NCBI GenBank assembly: GCA_028711355.1
Contig: JAQTSL010000001.1
Location: 1 to 40,345 of the forward strand
Direction: 5' to 3'
Length of the DNA: 40,345 bases
Source of the DNA: Rhodoferax sp.
GTDB lineage: Bacteria > Pseudomonadota > Gammaproteobacteria > Burkholderiales > Burkholderiaceae_C
Within the stretch, counting starts at the first letter, position 1. Each line of letters starts with the position of its first letter. Both the position numbers and the translations under genes were made by a program. The notes beneath the pieces were generated by a model, which saw only the letters and a program-made list of their open reading frames with translations, had not been told where the DNA came from and made no database searches. Shown here one piece after another: positions 8,052 to 16,756 of this stretch.

Positions 8052-8534
8052 TCAATAAGCAAGTTTCAGCTTGTTCAACTGTTCCTTGGTGATGGCCGGG
8101 ACGCCATTTTTTTCTTCCCAGCGATTGAAGTTCCAGCCCCCCTCGCCCAGCCATGCCTTGAACATTTTCAAATTGGCGGCTCGCTCGGCATCGGTATCTC
8201 CCAGTTTTTCATACATGTTTCCTGGTTTTTTGTCGGCCTTGCCGCTGCCATCATCCAAACGCCGCATCAAAGCACCCGGATCAGGGAAGGCAATCAAAGC
8301 CGTCAAGTTCTCATAACTGTCTAGACGCGGGCCGACTTTGTCCTTTTTGGAGTACTTTTCAATATCCAGATCGTATTCTTGCAGTGTGACTGAACCATTC
8401 TCAGGAAAATGGCATTCGATGCAACGCTTTTTTACAAAAGGCGCAATATCTTTGCGATAAGTGACCTCCGCCAGCGATGGCAGGGCAACAGCGGCACCGA
8501 CCAGAATGGCCAGCAGTTTGAATTTCAGTTTCAT
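8052..8534 (-). CDS. Periplasmic mono-heme c-type cytochrome
   Basis: The 160-residue protein has a signal peptide (about 1-22, cut after LPSLA) and one heme site, CIECH (38-42), in the VTYRKDIAPFVKKRC context common to small cytochrome domains. The C-terminal half is charged and ends in a GGWNFNRWEEKNG segment. The partner is unknown; it may accept or donate electrons for nitrate or NO reduction. I preferred the ATG at 8534 because AAGGAAG lies at good spacing; an in-frame ATG six bases upstream and a TTG further up are alternatives. The gap of 136 bp to the hemerythrin gene leaves room for its own promoter. Confidence 0.75.
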   Translation of the reverse strand: MKLKFKLLAILVGAAVALPSLAEVTYRKDIAPFVKKRCIECHFPENGSVTLQEYDLDIEKYSKKDKVGPRLDSYENLTALIAFPDPGALMRRLDDGSGKADKKPGNMYEKLGDTDAERAANLKMFKAWLGEGGWNFNRWEEKNGVPAITKEQLNKLKLAY

Positions 8535-8670
8535 CGTCATCTTCCTTTCAGGTTTCAAAATACTGCTCTGGCGCAGCGGGTTTTACCAAACAACACATGC
8601 GACCCAAGGCCGTCAAATGCAGGGTGTTCAAAATATTCAAGTCATCATCAATTCAGGCTCAAGCATCTGA

Positions 8671-9309
8671 TTACATCTGTTCAAACTCAATCGCTGTAAT
8701 CAATTGATGGGCCAGCGGGAAAATCAGGTTGTCCTCGCGGAACATATGCAGACGCAGTAGCTCCACCAGAAATTGCCCCTGCTCCAACGCTGCATCCAAC
8801 ACAATCAGACGAATTTTTTCATCAGGTATGCGAAACGCCAGACCCAGAAAATTCAGGATTACTGCCGCAAGCTGCACAGCTTTGAGGTGCTCGTCCTGCA
8901 TCAGGTCCACCGGCGTTATCGGGGTCTTGCCGCTGCCATGCTCTGTCGTGGCAAGCAAACGGTTTTTCAGTAAAGGAAACAACGTGGCTTCTTCACGCCG
9001 GTTATGGGCAATAAACTCCTCATCCATAAAGTTAAGAAAATGTTTAAGCTGCCCGTCCGCCTCTTTGGTGTAACCACTTTTTCGAATCGCCAAAATGGTG
9101 TTTTCGAAGCGCTCTACTTCTAGCAAAAACGGTTGGTGTTCGGCCACCATCTGTTGCAAATGGGGATGCATATCTTCTACAGCTACCGGTTCCATGTTCG
9201 GTGGCTCGTAGGCATCTGGCGGGTCCATCGGCGACATGCCACCTTCCTCCAGTGAACCACGTTCTGGTTGACGCTTGACAGGGTCCATTCGTTTGAGAAC
9301 AAATTCCAT
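8671..9309 (-). CDS. Hemerythrin-domain protein
   Basis: The 212-residue protein has a proline-rich N-terminal stretch (about 25-45) and then a four-helix hemerythrin-type domain. Di-iron ligand candidates are the H of AEHQPFLLE, the H and E residues of AHNRREEATLF, the H of MQDEHLKAV, and HMFREDNLIF near the C-terminus. Hemerythrin domains bind O2 or NO or repair Fe-S clusters (RIC/YtfE type), but the N-terminal ScdA domain of YtfE is absent. It lies 13 bp after narI and is probably translated from the same message. The ATG at 9309 has AAAGGG at suitable spacing; a GTG at 9318 is an alternative. Confidence 0.82.
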   Translation of the reverse strand: MEFVLKRMDPVKRQPERGSLEEGGMSPMDPPDAYEPPNMEPVAVEDMHPHLQQMVAEHQPFLLEVERFENTILAIRKSGYTKEADGQLKHFLNFMDEEFIAHNRREEATLFPLLKNRLLATTEHGSGKTPITPVDLMQDEHLKAVQLAAVILNFLGLAFRIPDEKIRLIVLDAALEQGQFLVELLRLHMFREDNLIFPLAHQLITAIEFEQM

Positions 9310-9322
9310 GGTATGCACCCTT

Positions 9323-10051
9323 TCAGTTATTTTTTGGCCGTGCGTCAGACCATGCGGTATTGGGATCGCGGATCAGCTTGCGATTCCAGTTCCAGATAAC
9401 CTGCTGGTAGGGGCGAGAGATGTAGCTGAACGGTGCCACCAAAAAATGCACCAATCGCGAGAACGGAATCAGCCCAAGAATGACAAATGCCACCACCACG
9501 TGAATCAGCACAGCCGCGGGCAAGGCTGTAACCGCTGCAGTTTGCGGATTGAGCGCCAGAATTGACCACAGGTAGGGTGACAGATCACTGGCAAACCAGA
9601 CCGAACCCCAGCGGTAATTGAAGGCAATGAAGACACCCAAAACACACTGGACAATGATCAATAATTCGATCACGATGTCCATTTGATTGGTCACCATTTG
9701 TACCCGATCATTGCTGATGCGACGCAAGAATAACCAGACCAAGCCCAACACTGCACCCAAGCCAAAAGTAAACCCGGCTAACTCAAAGATAACCAGATTC
9801 GTCGGATTGCTGCTGAGGCTGATGATCACATCCGGAAACAAAAATGCCACCAGATGCCCTAGAAACACCACCAGCACGCTCCAGTGGAACAGCATGCTGC
9901 CAAAGAACAATTTTTCACTGTCAAGAAATTGCGTGGACAACGAGGAAAACTTGAAACCCATCGATCGGTAGCGGTAAATACAGCCCACCACGCAAATCAG
10001 AATGGCCATGTAAGGCAAGCCGATCGTCAGGAAATTGTTAAGTGCTTTCAT
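9323..10051 (-). CDS. narI: NarI, membrane cytochrome b subunit of respiratory nitrate reductase (first system)
   Basis: The 242-residue protein has five membrane helices. It oxidises quinol on the outer side and passes electrons to NarH through two b hemes. The four heme histidines are in place: H56 and H66 (FHWSVLVVFLGH) and H184 and H202 (LIHVVV...RLVHF), almost the E. coli numbering. It follows narJ by 20 bp and precedes the hemerythrin gene. Confidence 0.95.
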   Translation of the reverse strand: MKALNNFLTIGLPYMAILICVVGCIYRYRSMGFKFSSLSTQFLDSEKLFFGSMLFHWSVLVVFLGHLVAFLFPDVIISLSSNPTNLVIFELAGFTFGLGAVLGLVWLFLRRISNDRVQMVTNQMDIVIELLIIVQCVLGVFIAFNYRWGSVWFASDLSPYLWSILALNPQTAAVTALPAAVLIHVVVAFVILGLIPFSRLVHFLVAPFSYISRPYQQVIWNWNRKLIRDPNTAWSDARPKNN

Positions 10052-10071
10052 GATTTGTTTCTTTCATTGGT

Positions 10072-10788
10072 TCAGTGGTCAGCACCACTGTTGTTGGCGT
10101 TGGCGGTTGATTCAATTTCCATCTCTTTCACAATCATTCCCAGAAAGTCAGAGCCATGGTGTTTGGTAATGATGTCCAACAAGATGCCTCCTTCAGAAGC
10201 CGTCTTGAAGTCAGTGCTCAGCACCTCAAGCAGCGCCTTGAAGGGGCGGCAAAAAATGGTCTTGTCGGTAACCGGCGCTTCGATCAGCGTCTTGTAGTGT
10301 TTTTGATAGTTTTCGTCTTTCTTGAACACCCGCTCCGGATCAAACTCTTGGATCATCATGGCCACGGCGGGCAGCAACAACTCAGCCACAAGCTCTTCTC
10401 TGAGCTCCTCGTCTTCGAGCAGGGGGATCAAGCGCAATATATTGGGTAAGTGATCGGCCAACTCACCGTGGCAGTCGGTACCCACCAGGCCGTGTTCCCG
10501 GTTCAAGTTGGCCAACAGGTCACCTCGTTTGTAATCGTCACCAAACAAGATGTATCCGACACCCAGGGTGGTCAGCGACTGGATCTCGAAGGTACGTGTG
10601 TAAAGCTCTTGCAAGGCGCTTTCCGAACTTGGAATAACGTCGAGAAAAAGTTGAATTTCAGCCGCCGCTTGCGGGTACTGCTCTGTGAGTAACGCCACCA
10701 GTCGTTTTGCCCGGGGCCGATAATCGGGCCCCGGAAAATCGAACAAAGCAGCCAGATCGTTGTAGTGTGCGTAGTTCATGGTGCTCAC
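10072..10788 (-). CDS. narJ: NarJ, nitrate reductase assembly chaperone
   Basis: The 238-residue protein matches the NarJ/TorD-type chaperone that holds apo-NarG for molybdenum cofactor insertion. The typical start YNDLAALFDFPGPDY is visible, as are the helical DHLPNILRLIPLL and LLLPAVAMMI segments. A GTG start at 10788 overlaps the narH stop (GTGA); an ATG at 10779 would remove three residues. Both are plausible. Confidence 0.93.
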   Translation of the reverse strand: MSTMNYAHYNDLAALFDFPGPDYRPRAKRLVALLTEQYPQAAAEIQLFLDVIPSSESALQELYTRTFEIQSLTTLGVGYILFGDDYKRGDLLANLNREHGLVGTDCHGELADHLPNILRLIPLLEDEELREELVAELLLPAVAMMIQEFDPERVFKKDENYQKHYKTLIEAPVTDKTIFCRPFKALLEVLSTDFKTASEGGILLDIITKHHGSDFLGMIVKEMEIESTANANNSGADH

Positions 10789-12338
10789 AAGCCTCTCTGC
10801 ATGGTGTCTTCCTTGAAGCCAAAGCCCGCGTTGCCCTTGCGGTCGCCGGTAAATTCCAGCATTTCAATGGCTTGTTCACGGTGCGCAGCGGGGATCACAA
10901 AACGCTGATCAAACTTTGCCAGCGAAGTCAAGGTATAGACATCTTCTGCCATTTCAGGGGTGTATCCAACTTGGCGCAATGCGGCCAACGCAGACTGCTC
11001 GGTAATATCGCCCACCGTTTTCCAACGCCGGTAAATGCGAATCGACATGAGTTTCTTCATACGGTCCTTCATTTGCTCTACGTTGCCGGCGCTAAATAAA
11101 CTGGCCAGGTACTTCATTGGGAAGCGGGCATTGTCAATATCGCCGAAGAAATCGGTGGTAGACGTGTCGTACAGCCAGGTGTCTGTCCATTTTTTGGAAA
11201 TGTCATTGAGCTTGGCGTTTTGGGCCGTGTTATTCACCTGCTTGACGCTGGCCATGACGGGCAGCATCGGTGGCACATAAAACAGCGAAGGCAGGGTACG
11301 GAACTCTGGATGCAAAGGCAACGCCAGCCCCCACTCTTTGACAAATTTGTAAACTGGCGAATTCTGTGCGGCAGCAATAGTCGAATCAGCAATGCCATTG
11401 GCTTTGGCAGCGGCGATCACTGCGGGATCAAACGGATCCATCAGCATGCTCAAATGCTGATCGACCAAATTCCCTTCGGGGCTTGAAGCCACCTGTTCAA
11501 TCCGCTCGGCATCGTAGAGAAGCACGCCAAGATAGCGGATGCGCCCCACGCAAGAGTGCATACAGGCGGGTGCCAGACCTGATTCAATCCGTGGATAGCA
11601 CAGAATGCATTTTTCAGACTTACCGGTATTCCAGTTGTAGTAAGACTTCTTGTAGGGGCAGGCGGTGACACACATGCGCCAGGCGCGACAAACCTTCTGA
11701 TTGATCAACACAACGCCGTCTTCACCGCGCTTGTAGATTGCACCCGATGGGCAAGATGCCACACAGGCCGGATTCAGACAGTGGTTGCAAATTCGCGGCA
11801 GGTAGAAGAAAGCCATTTTTTCCAGTTGGAACATGGCTTCTTGCTCAGCCGGGGTCAGACTTGCCAGGTTGGGATCTTTGCGAGCAAAGTCCGGCGTACC
11901 AGACAGGTCATCGTCCCAGTTGGGCCCCATCTTGATGTCCATCGGTTTGCCGGTAATCAGCGACACCGAGCGCGCCGTGGGTTGGCAGTCACCTTCTGGT
12001 GACTCAATCAGGTCGAGGTACTTGTAGGTGAAGGGTTCAAAGTAGTCATCCAAAACCGGCATGTTGGGGTTGTGAAAAATGTTGAGCAACCCCTTGCGTT
12101 TGCCTGCACCACGCAGTTGCAGCGCACCTCCAACAGTTTCCCAGCCCCCCTTGTAAATGCTCTGGTCTTCCCACTTGGTTGGAAAGCCAGTGCCGGGCTT
12201 GGTCTCTACATTGTTCCAGTACATGTACTCTGCACCTTTACGGTCGGTCCAGATGTTTTTACAGGCAACCGAGCAGGTGTGGCAGCCGAGGCACTTGTCC
12301 AGGTGAAACACCATCGAAATTTGTGAACGGATATCCAT
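10785..12338 (-). CDS. narH: NarH, Fe-S electron-transfer subunit of nitrate reductase (first system)
   Basis: The 517-residue protein carries four Fe-S clusters between NarI and NarG. The first cysteine group is C16, C19, C22 and C26 (CLGCHTCSVAC). The others include CNHCLNPACVASCP and the CRAWRMCVTACPYKK group, where Trp replaces a Cys, the hallmark of the 3Fe-4S cluster. The start has AAGGA upstream. It lies 21 bp after narG and overlaps narJ. Confidence 0.96.
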   Translation of the reverse strand: MDIRSQISMVFHLDKCLGCHTCSVACKNIWTDRKGAEYMYWNNVETKPGTGFPTKWEDQSIYKGGWETVGGALQLRGAGKRKGLLNIFHNPNMPVLDDYFEPFTYKYLDLIESPEGDCQPTARSVSLITGKPMDIKMGPNWDDDLSGTPDFARKDPNLASLTPAEQEAMFQLEKMAFFYLPRICNHCLNPACVASCPSGAIYKRGEDGVVLINQKVCRAWRMCVTACPYKKSYYNWNTGKSEKCILCYPRIESGLAPACMHSCVGRIRYLGVLLYDAERIEQVASSPEGNLVDQHLSMLMDPFDPAVIAAAKANGIADSTIAAAQNSPVYKFVKEWGLALPLHPEFRTLPSLFYVPPMLPVMASVKQVNNTAQNAKLNDISKKWTDTWLYDTSTTDFFGDIDNARFPMKYLASLFSAGNVEQMKDRMKKLMSIRIYRRWKTVGDITEQSALAALRQVGYTPEMAEDVYTLTSLAKFDQRFVIPAAHREQAIEMLEFTGDRKGNAGFGFKEDTMQRGL

Positions 12339-12359
12339 GTTTATTTCCTTAGTGGCGAA

Positions 12360-15300
12360 TCAAAATACGACCTTGTCCATCTTGGTGATGGTCACGTGTG
12401 TATCCCGGTTGCAAGCAATCGGTCCCCAGTAATTGAAGTGGTACGAGAACTGGCCGTAACCACCCGCGAGGTTGTTGGGCTTGAGGTGAACCCGAGTAAA
12501 GCTGTTCAAGCCACCACCGCGCTTCTTGCCACCGCGAACCTGGGATTTCGGGATATTCAATGTCCGATCGGTCGAGTGATAGACAATGCACACCCCAGGC
12601 GGAACCCGTGAGGTGACCACGGCGCGGGTGGCAAAGACACCGTGGTCGTTATGCACCTCGATCCAGTCGTTGTCCTTGATGTCCATCTCGGCGGCATCTT
12701 TTTCCGACAGCCAGCACGGCTCACAGCCACGGTGCAAGGTCATCATGCGCAGGTTGTCCCCGTAGGTGGAGTGGATATGCCACTTGCCGTGCGGTGTCAG
12801 ACAGTTCAGCACCCGGGTCTTGCCGGCCTTCATCGTCTCCCGCAGATCGCCATAAGCTTCGGGTTTGGGTGAAGGCTTGTAGGTCGGCAAATGTTCCCCA
12901 TAGGCGATGTACATGTCGTGATCCAGGTAAAAATGCTGCCGCCCCGTGAGCGTGCGAAACGGCACCAGCGTCTCAATGTTGTAGGTGAAGGCCGAATAGG
13001 CACGCCCCCCCGTCATCAATCCTGACCACAGGGGCGAGTTGTTGTAGCGCCGCGGCTGCGCTTGCAGGTCGGCGTAGTTGATGCGCACATCTTTACTGCC
13101 CTCGCCCAGGTAAGCCAGTTCCAGCCCAGTTTTTTTCTCCATGTTTTTGTAGGCGCGCACTGCCAACTCACCATGGGTCAAGGAGGATAAATGCAGGATC
13201 GCGTTGCACGCGGAAACATCTTCTTTGAGTGACGGGTATGTCTTGCCGTCGATCACTTCGGTCGGGAAATGCTTCGAGTCAAGCATCTCGTCGTACTCTT
13301 CGGTACACATGTAGTGATTGCCGTGCGCGCCCATTCCTGCGTTCCTGGCGTTCACACCCAGGGTGATGAACTTTTCGAAAATTTTGGTGTAATCGCGCCG
13401 GATAACACCCAGCTTGTGCATGGTTTTACCGGGAATCGCCTCGCATTCACCGTGGTACCAGTCCTTCAGCCTTGGCTGGGTGATCTCATCGACCGAGTCG
13501 TGCCCCAGCGGTGCCATGGTCACATCAACTTGCACTTCCGGCAGATATTTTTTCGCCACTTCGCTGGTGACCCTGGCCAGTTCACGGAAGATGGCCCAGT
13601 CGGTCTTGGCCTCCCACACCGGCGCAATTGCCGCTGACAAGGGGTGGATGAACGTATGCAGGTCGGTGCTGTTCATGTCGGCCTTTTCGTACCAGGACGC
13701 AGCCGGCAAAACAATGTCGGAGTACAGCGCCGACGTGTCCATACGGAAGTTCAGATCCACCACCAAATCCATCTTGCCGCTGGCCGCAATTTCAGGCCAC
13801 TTCACTTCCTTTGTGTGCTCTGCTCCGTCCTTGGCAATGATGTTGTGGTGCGTACCCAGATAGTGGTGCAGACAGTATTCCATGCCCTTCATGCTGCCGC
13901 CAATAGCATTGCCGCGCCAGATGTACCACAGACGAGGATGGTTTTCCGGTGCCTCGGGATCGCTCACCGAATACGCCAGATCCTTGCTGATCAGCCGGTC
14001 GAGCACATGTTTTTTGATGGCATCGTCGTCCTTGGCACCGCCGGCAATGGCCTGTTTGCCCAGTTCCAGCGGGTTTTCCTTGAACTGCGGAAAGAACGGC
14101 ATCCAGCCATTGCGTACCGACATGAAGATCGAGTCGGCGTGGTGCATGTCGGTGAGCTTGTTTTTGGGCACCGTGTTGTAGTTGGCAAAGTGACCGTCGT
14201 AGCGATACTGGCTGGTGTTGATGTAGTGCCAGATCGGCGCCTGCTGCAACCGGTTGCCCGATACCCAGTCCTTGGCCAACGTGATCGTCGCCCAGGAGTC
14301 CACCGGTGCCAGTTTCTCCTGACCCACGTAATGGTTGAGGCCACCACCGTTTTTGCCGATACAACCGGTCAACATCAGGGCCATGGCACCCGCGCGGTAC
14401 ATCAGGTTGGCGTGATACCAGTGGTTGATGCCGGCACCGATGATGATCATGCACTTGCCTTCGGTGACCTTGGCGGTGTTGCCCCATTCACGTGCGAACT
14501 GTAGTACCGTCTGAATGTCAATGCCGGTAAAGATTTCCTGCCAGGCCGGGGTGTAAGCGGCGTTCTTGTCGCTGTAGTCTTTGGGGTAATCACCTTCGAG
14601 GTCGCGGCCAACGCCGTACTGGGCCATGATCAGGTCATAGACGGTGGTTACCGCCAACTTACCGTCAACCGTGTCGATGTACTTGACCGGCACACCGCGC
14701 AGGGCTTTTTTGTCCAGGCCAAATTCGGTGAACTCGGTTTGCAGCACGTCGTCACTTTGATCGAGCAAGGTTAGCAAGGGGTCAAACGTCGTGTCGCTGT
14801 TGCTGTCCTCGAATTTCATGTTCCACTGACCACCCGCCTTGTCGTATTTGTGGCCGATAGCACCTTTGGGCACCACCAGTTTGCCCGTGGTGGCGTCAAC
14901 GTTGACAAATTTCCAATCGCCGTGCTCGATATCTTTGTGCGCCTCCAATTGGTTGGCGCGCAACAGGCGACCGGGCAGATAGCGATTGCCCTCCTTGTTC
15001 AATACCACCAGCATCGGGCTGTCGGTAAAACGTTTGGTGTAATCAATGAAATAAGGCGTTTGCTGGTCGTGATGGAATTCCTTCAGAATGACGTGGGTCA
15101 CGGCCATCCAGAAGGCACCGTCGCTACCGGCATGCAGAGGCACCCACTGATCGGCAAACTTGCTGACCATCGAAAAATCGGGCGAAAACACCACCGTCTT
15201 GGTGCCGTTGTGTCGCGACTCGGCAAAGAAATGGCAATCTGGCGTGCGTGTCATGTTCAGGCAGGCGCCCATGTCGGCAATCATCTTGGCGTTGTACCAG

Positions 15301-15977
15301 TCCGCGCTTTCGCAAACGTCGGTCTGCTCACCCCAGATTTCCGGGAATGCCGTTGGCAGGTCGCAGTACCAGTCGTAAAAACTCAGATTGACACCGCCAA
15401 AAAGCTGGAAGAAGCGTGCGCCAGCGGCGTAGCTGATCATGGACATCGCGGGAATCGGTGAGAAACCAAAGACCCGATCCGGACCATGCTTTTTAGCGGT
15501 GTAAATATTGGCCACCGCCATGATCTCGTTCACCTCGTCCCAACTGGTGCGACGGAAGCCGCCCTTGCCACGCGCAGTCTGGTAGGCCTTGCGTTTGACG
15601 GCATCGCCTTGCAATGCGGCCCAGGCCTTCATCGGGTCACCGTGCTTCTCTTTTTCGGCGCGGTAGGCGTCAATCAAGGCCCCACGGATCAGCGGATACT
15701 TGATGCGCAGCGGGCTGTACAAATACCACGAGAACGAAATCCCCCGCTGACAACCACGTGGCTCGTAAGGCGGCAGTTTATTTTCCAGCAGCGGGTAGTC
15801 AATCTGCTGCGTTTCCCAGACCACAATGCCTTCCTTGACGTGAATCTGCCAGGAACATCCCCCGGTACAGTTGACGCCATGGGTACTACGCACCACCTTG
15901 TCGTGCTGGAAGCGATTACGGTAAAACTCCTCCCATTTGCGAGTGTCTGGTGCAATGATGTCTTTAATCCAACCCAT
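12360..15977 (-). CDS. narG: NarG, catalytic molybdenum subunit of nitrate reductase, Thermus-like type (first system)
   Basis: The 1205-residue protein reduces nitrate to nitrite in the cytoplasm with a bis-MGD molybdenum cofactor. FS0 cluster ligands are H33, C37, C41 (HGVNCTGGC) and C76 (EPRGCQRG). The Asp of the DWYCDLP segment (about residue 206), the expected Mo ligand, is kept. It has no twin-arginine signal, so it is cytoplasmic. The start MGWIKDIIAP-TRKWEEFYRNR and PPYEPRGCQRGIS resemble Thermus-type NarG much more than the E. coli-type NarG encoded at 35093-38884. The RBS GAGGAG precedes the ATG. A cytochrome gene directly upstream also fits the Thermus narC-narG order. Confidence 0.95.
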   Translation of the reverse strand: MGWIKDIIAPDTRKWEEFYRNRFQHDKVVRSTHGVNCTGGCSWQIHVKEGIVVWETQQIDYPLLENKLPPYEPRGCQRGISFSWYLYSPLRIKYPLIRGALIDAYRAEKEKHGDPMKAWAALQGDAVKRKAYQTARGKGGFRRTSWDEVNEIMAVANIYTAKKHGPDRVFGFSPIPAMSMISYAAGARFFQLFGGVNLSFYDWYCDLPTAFPEIWGEQTDVCESADWYNAKMIADMGACLNMTRTPDCHFFAESRHNGTKTVVFSPDFSMVSKFADQWVPLHAGSDGAFWMAVTHVILKEFHHDQQTPYFIDYTKRFTDSPMLVVLNKEGNRYLPGRLLRANQLEAHKDIEHGDWKFVNVDATTGKLVVPKGAIGHKYDKAGGQWNMKFEDSNSDTTFDPLLTLLDQSDDVLQTEFTEFGLDKKALRGVPVKYIDTVDGKLAVTTVYDLIMAQYGVGRDLEGDYPKDYSDKNAAYTPAWQEIFTGIDIQTVLQFAREWGNTAKVTEGKCMIIIGAGINHWYHANLMYRAGAMALMLTGCIGKNGGGLNHYVGQEKLAPVDSWATITLAKDWVSGNRLQQAPIWHYINTSQYRYDGHFANYNTVPKNKLTDMHHADSIFMSVRNGWMPFFPQFKENPLELGKQAIAGGAKDDDAIKKHVLDRLISKDLAYSVSDPEAPENHPRLWYIWRGNAIGGSMKGMEYCLHHYLGTHHNIIAKDGAEHTKEVKWPEIAASGKMDLVVDLNFRMDTSALYSDIVLPAASWYEKADMNSTDLHTFIHPLSAAIAPVWEAKTDWAIFRELARVTSEVAKKYLPEVQVDVTMAPLGHDSVDEITQPRLKDWYHGECEAIPGKTMHKLGVIRRDYTKIFEKFITLGVNARNAGMGAHGNHYMCTEEYDEMLDSKHFPTEVIDGKTYPSLKEDVSACNAILHLSSLTHGELAVRAYKNMEKKTGLELAYLGEGSKDVRINYADLQAQPRRYNNSPLWSGLMTGGRAYSAFTYNIETLVPFRTLTGRQHFYLDHDMYIAYGEHLPTYKPSPKPEAYGDLRETMKAGKTRVLNCLTPHGKWHIHSTYGDNLRMMTLHRGCEPCWLSEKDAAEMDIKDNDWIEVHNDHGVFATRAVVTSRVPPGVCIVYHSTDRTLNIPKSQVRGGKKRGGGLNSFTRVHLKPNNLAGGYGQFSYHFNYWGPIACNRDTHVTITKMDKVVF

Positions 15978-16029
15978 GTGTTTCTCCTCAAGTTACTTGA
16001 TAGCTGACGTTTGTATGAATGCTGGCGCG

Positions 16030-16665
16030 TTAAGTTGTCGATATCTGACGGTCAAAGAGTTCCGAGTTGACCGATCTGCGTTTGCGCTTGCTGCCTAGCA
16101 TCGAGAACAGCACCAGCAAAAAGACGACACCGCCGAAACCTGCCAGCAACATATTTGTACCCATGTTGTTCGCCTTCTGGGTGGCTGCCTGTGCATCAGC
16201 ATGCTGTAAAAATGCGCCCAGTGCCTGGCCTTCCGCGGCGATGAGTTGACGCCCCTGATACGCTCTCTGCATCACCGGAAAGGGGGATTCTTCATCTGCA
16301 AGCGGCAGCTTTTCCTGAATCCCATCGGCGCCAATACGGGTGAAGGTTTTTGTAAGATCCTTGGCCAGCGTGCCACCACCGGGCACAGCATCGTTGAGCA
16401 CGTTATGGCAGGCGTTGCACGCCGGTCCGCCAGCGCTCAAACGCTGGGTGCCGAGAAACAGGTTCTTGCCTTGTTGAATCAGCTCAGCCGAAGGTACTGC
16501 TGGTGCTTCAGGTAGCGCCGCCGCTACAGGCGCCGCAGCTGTAGGCGCTGAGCCAGCGCCATCTGGTGTGGCCGCTTGCTGGCTGAGTGCCCAGGGTGAT
16601 GCGAACAAACCGCTGCCGATCAAAATGGCACCTGCGAACCGGGGTGCGAAGGTTCTGTTATTCAT
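16030..16665 (-). CDS. narC: Membrane-anchored cytochrome c, NarC-like
   Basis: The 211-residue protein has a signal peptide (about 1-29), an alanine/proline-rich linker and a cytochrome c domain with one heme motif CNACH. A C-terminal membrane helix (about 172-190) is followed by the basic stop-transfer KRKRR. Its place just before narG parallels narC of Thermus, where the cytochrome is a fourth nitrate reductase subunit. Only one heme motif is visible here. It may link NarI to periplasmic cytochromes. The ATG at 16665 has GGAGAA at 8 bases; a TTG further up is less likely. Confidence 0.78.
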   Translation of the reverse strand: MNNRTFAPRFAGAILIGSGLFASPWALSQQAATPDGAGSAPTAAAPVAAALPEAPAVPSAELIQQGKNLFLGTQRLSAGGPACNACHNVLNDAVPGGGTLAKDLTKTFTRIGADGIQEKLPLADEESPFPVMQRAYQGRQLIAAEGQALGAFLQHADAQAATQKANNMGTNMLLAGFGGVVFLLVLFSMLGSKRKRRSVNSELFDRQISTT

Positions 16666-16756
16666 TTGTAGAGTTCTCCATAGGTTGTTACCAGACAAAG
16701 ATGCCGACGGCTCTGGCGCATAAAAACCGCTGGCATGAAAAAATCACTGGGGGGCT

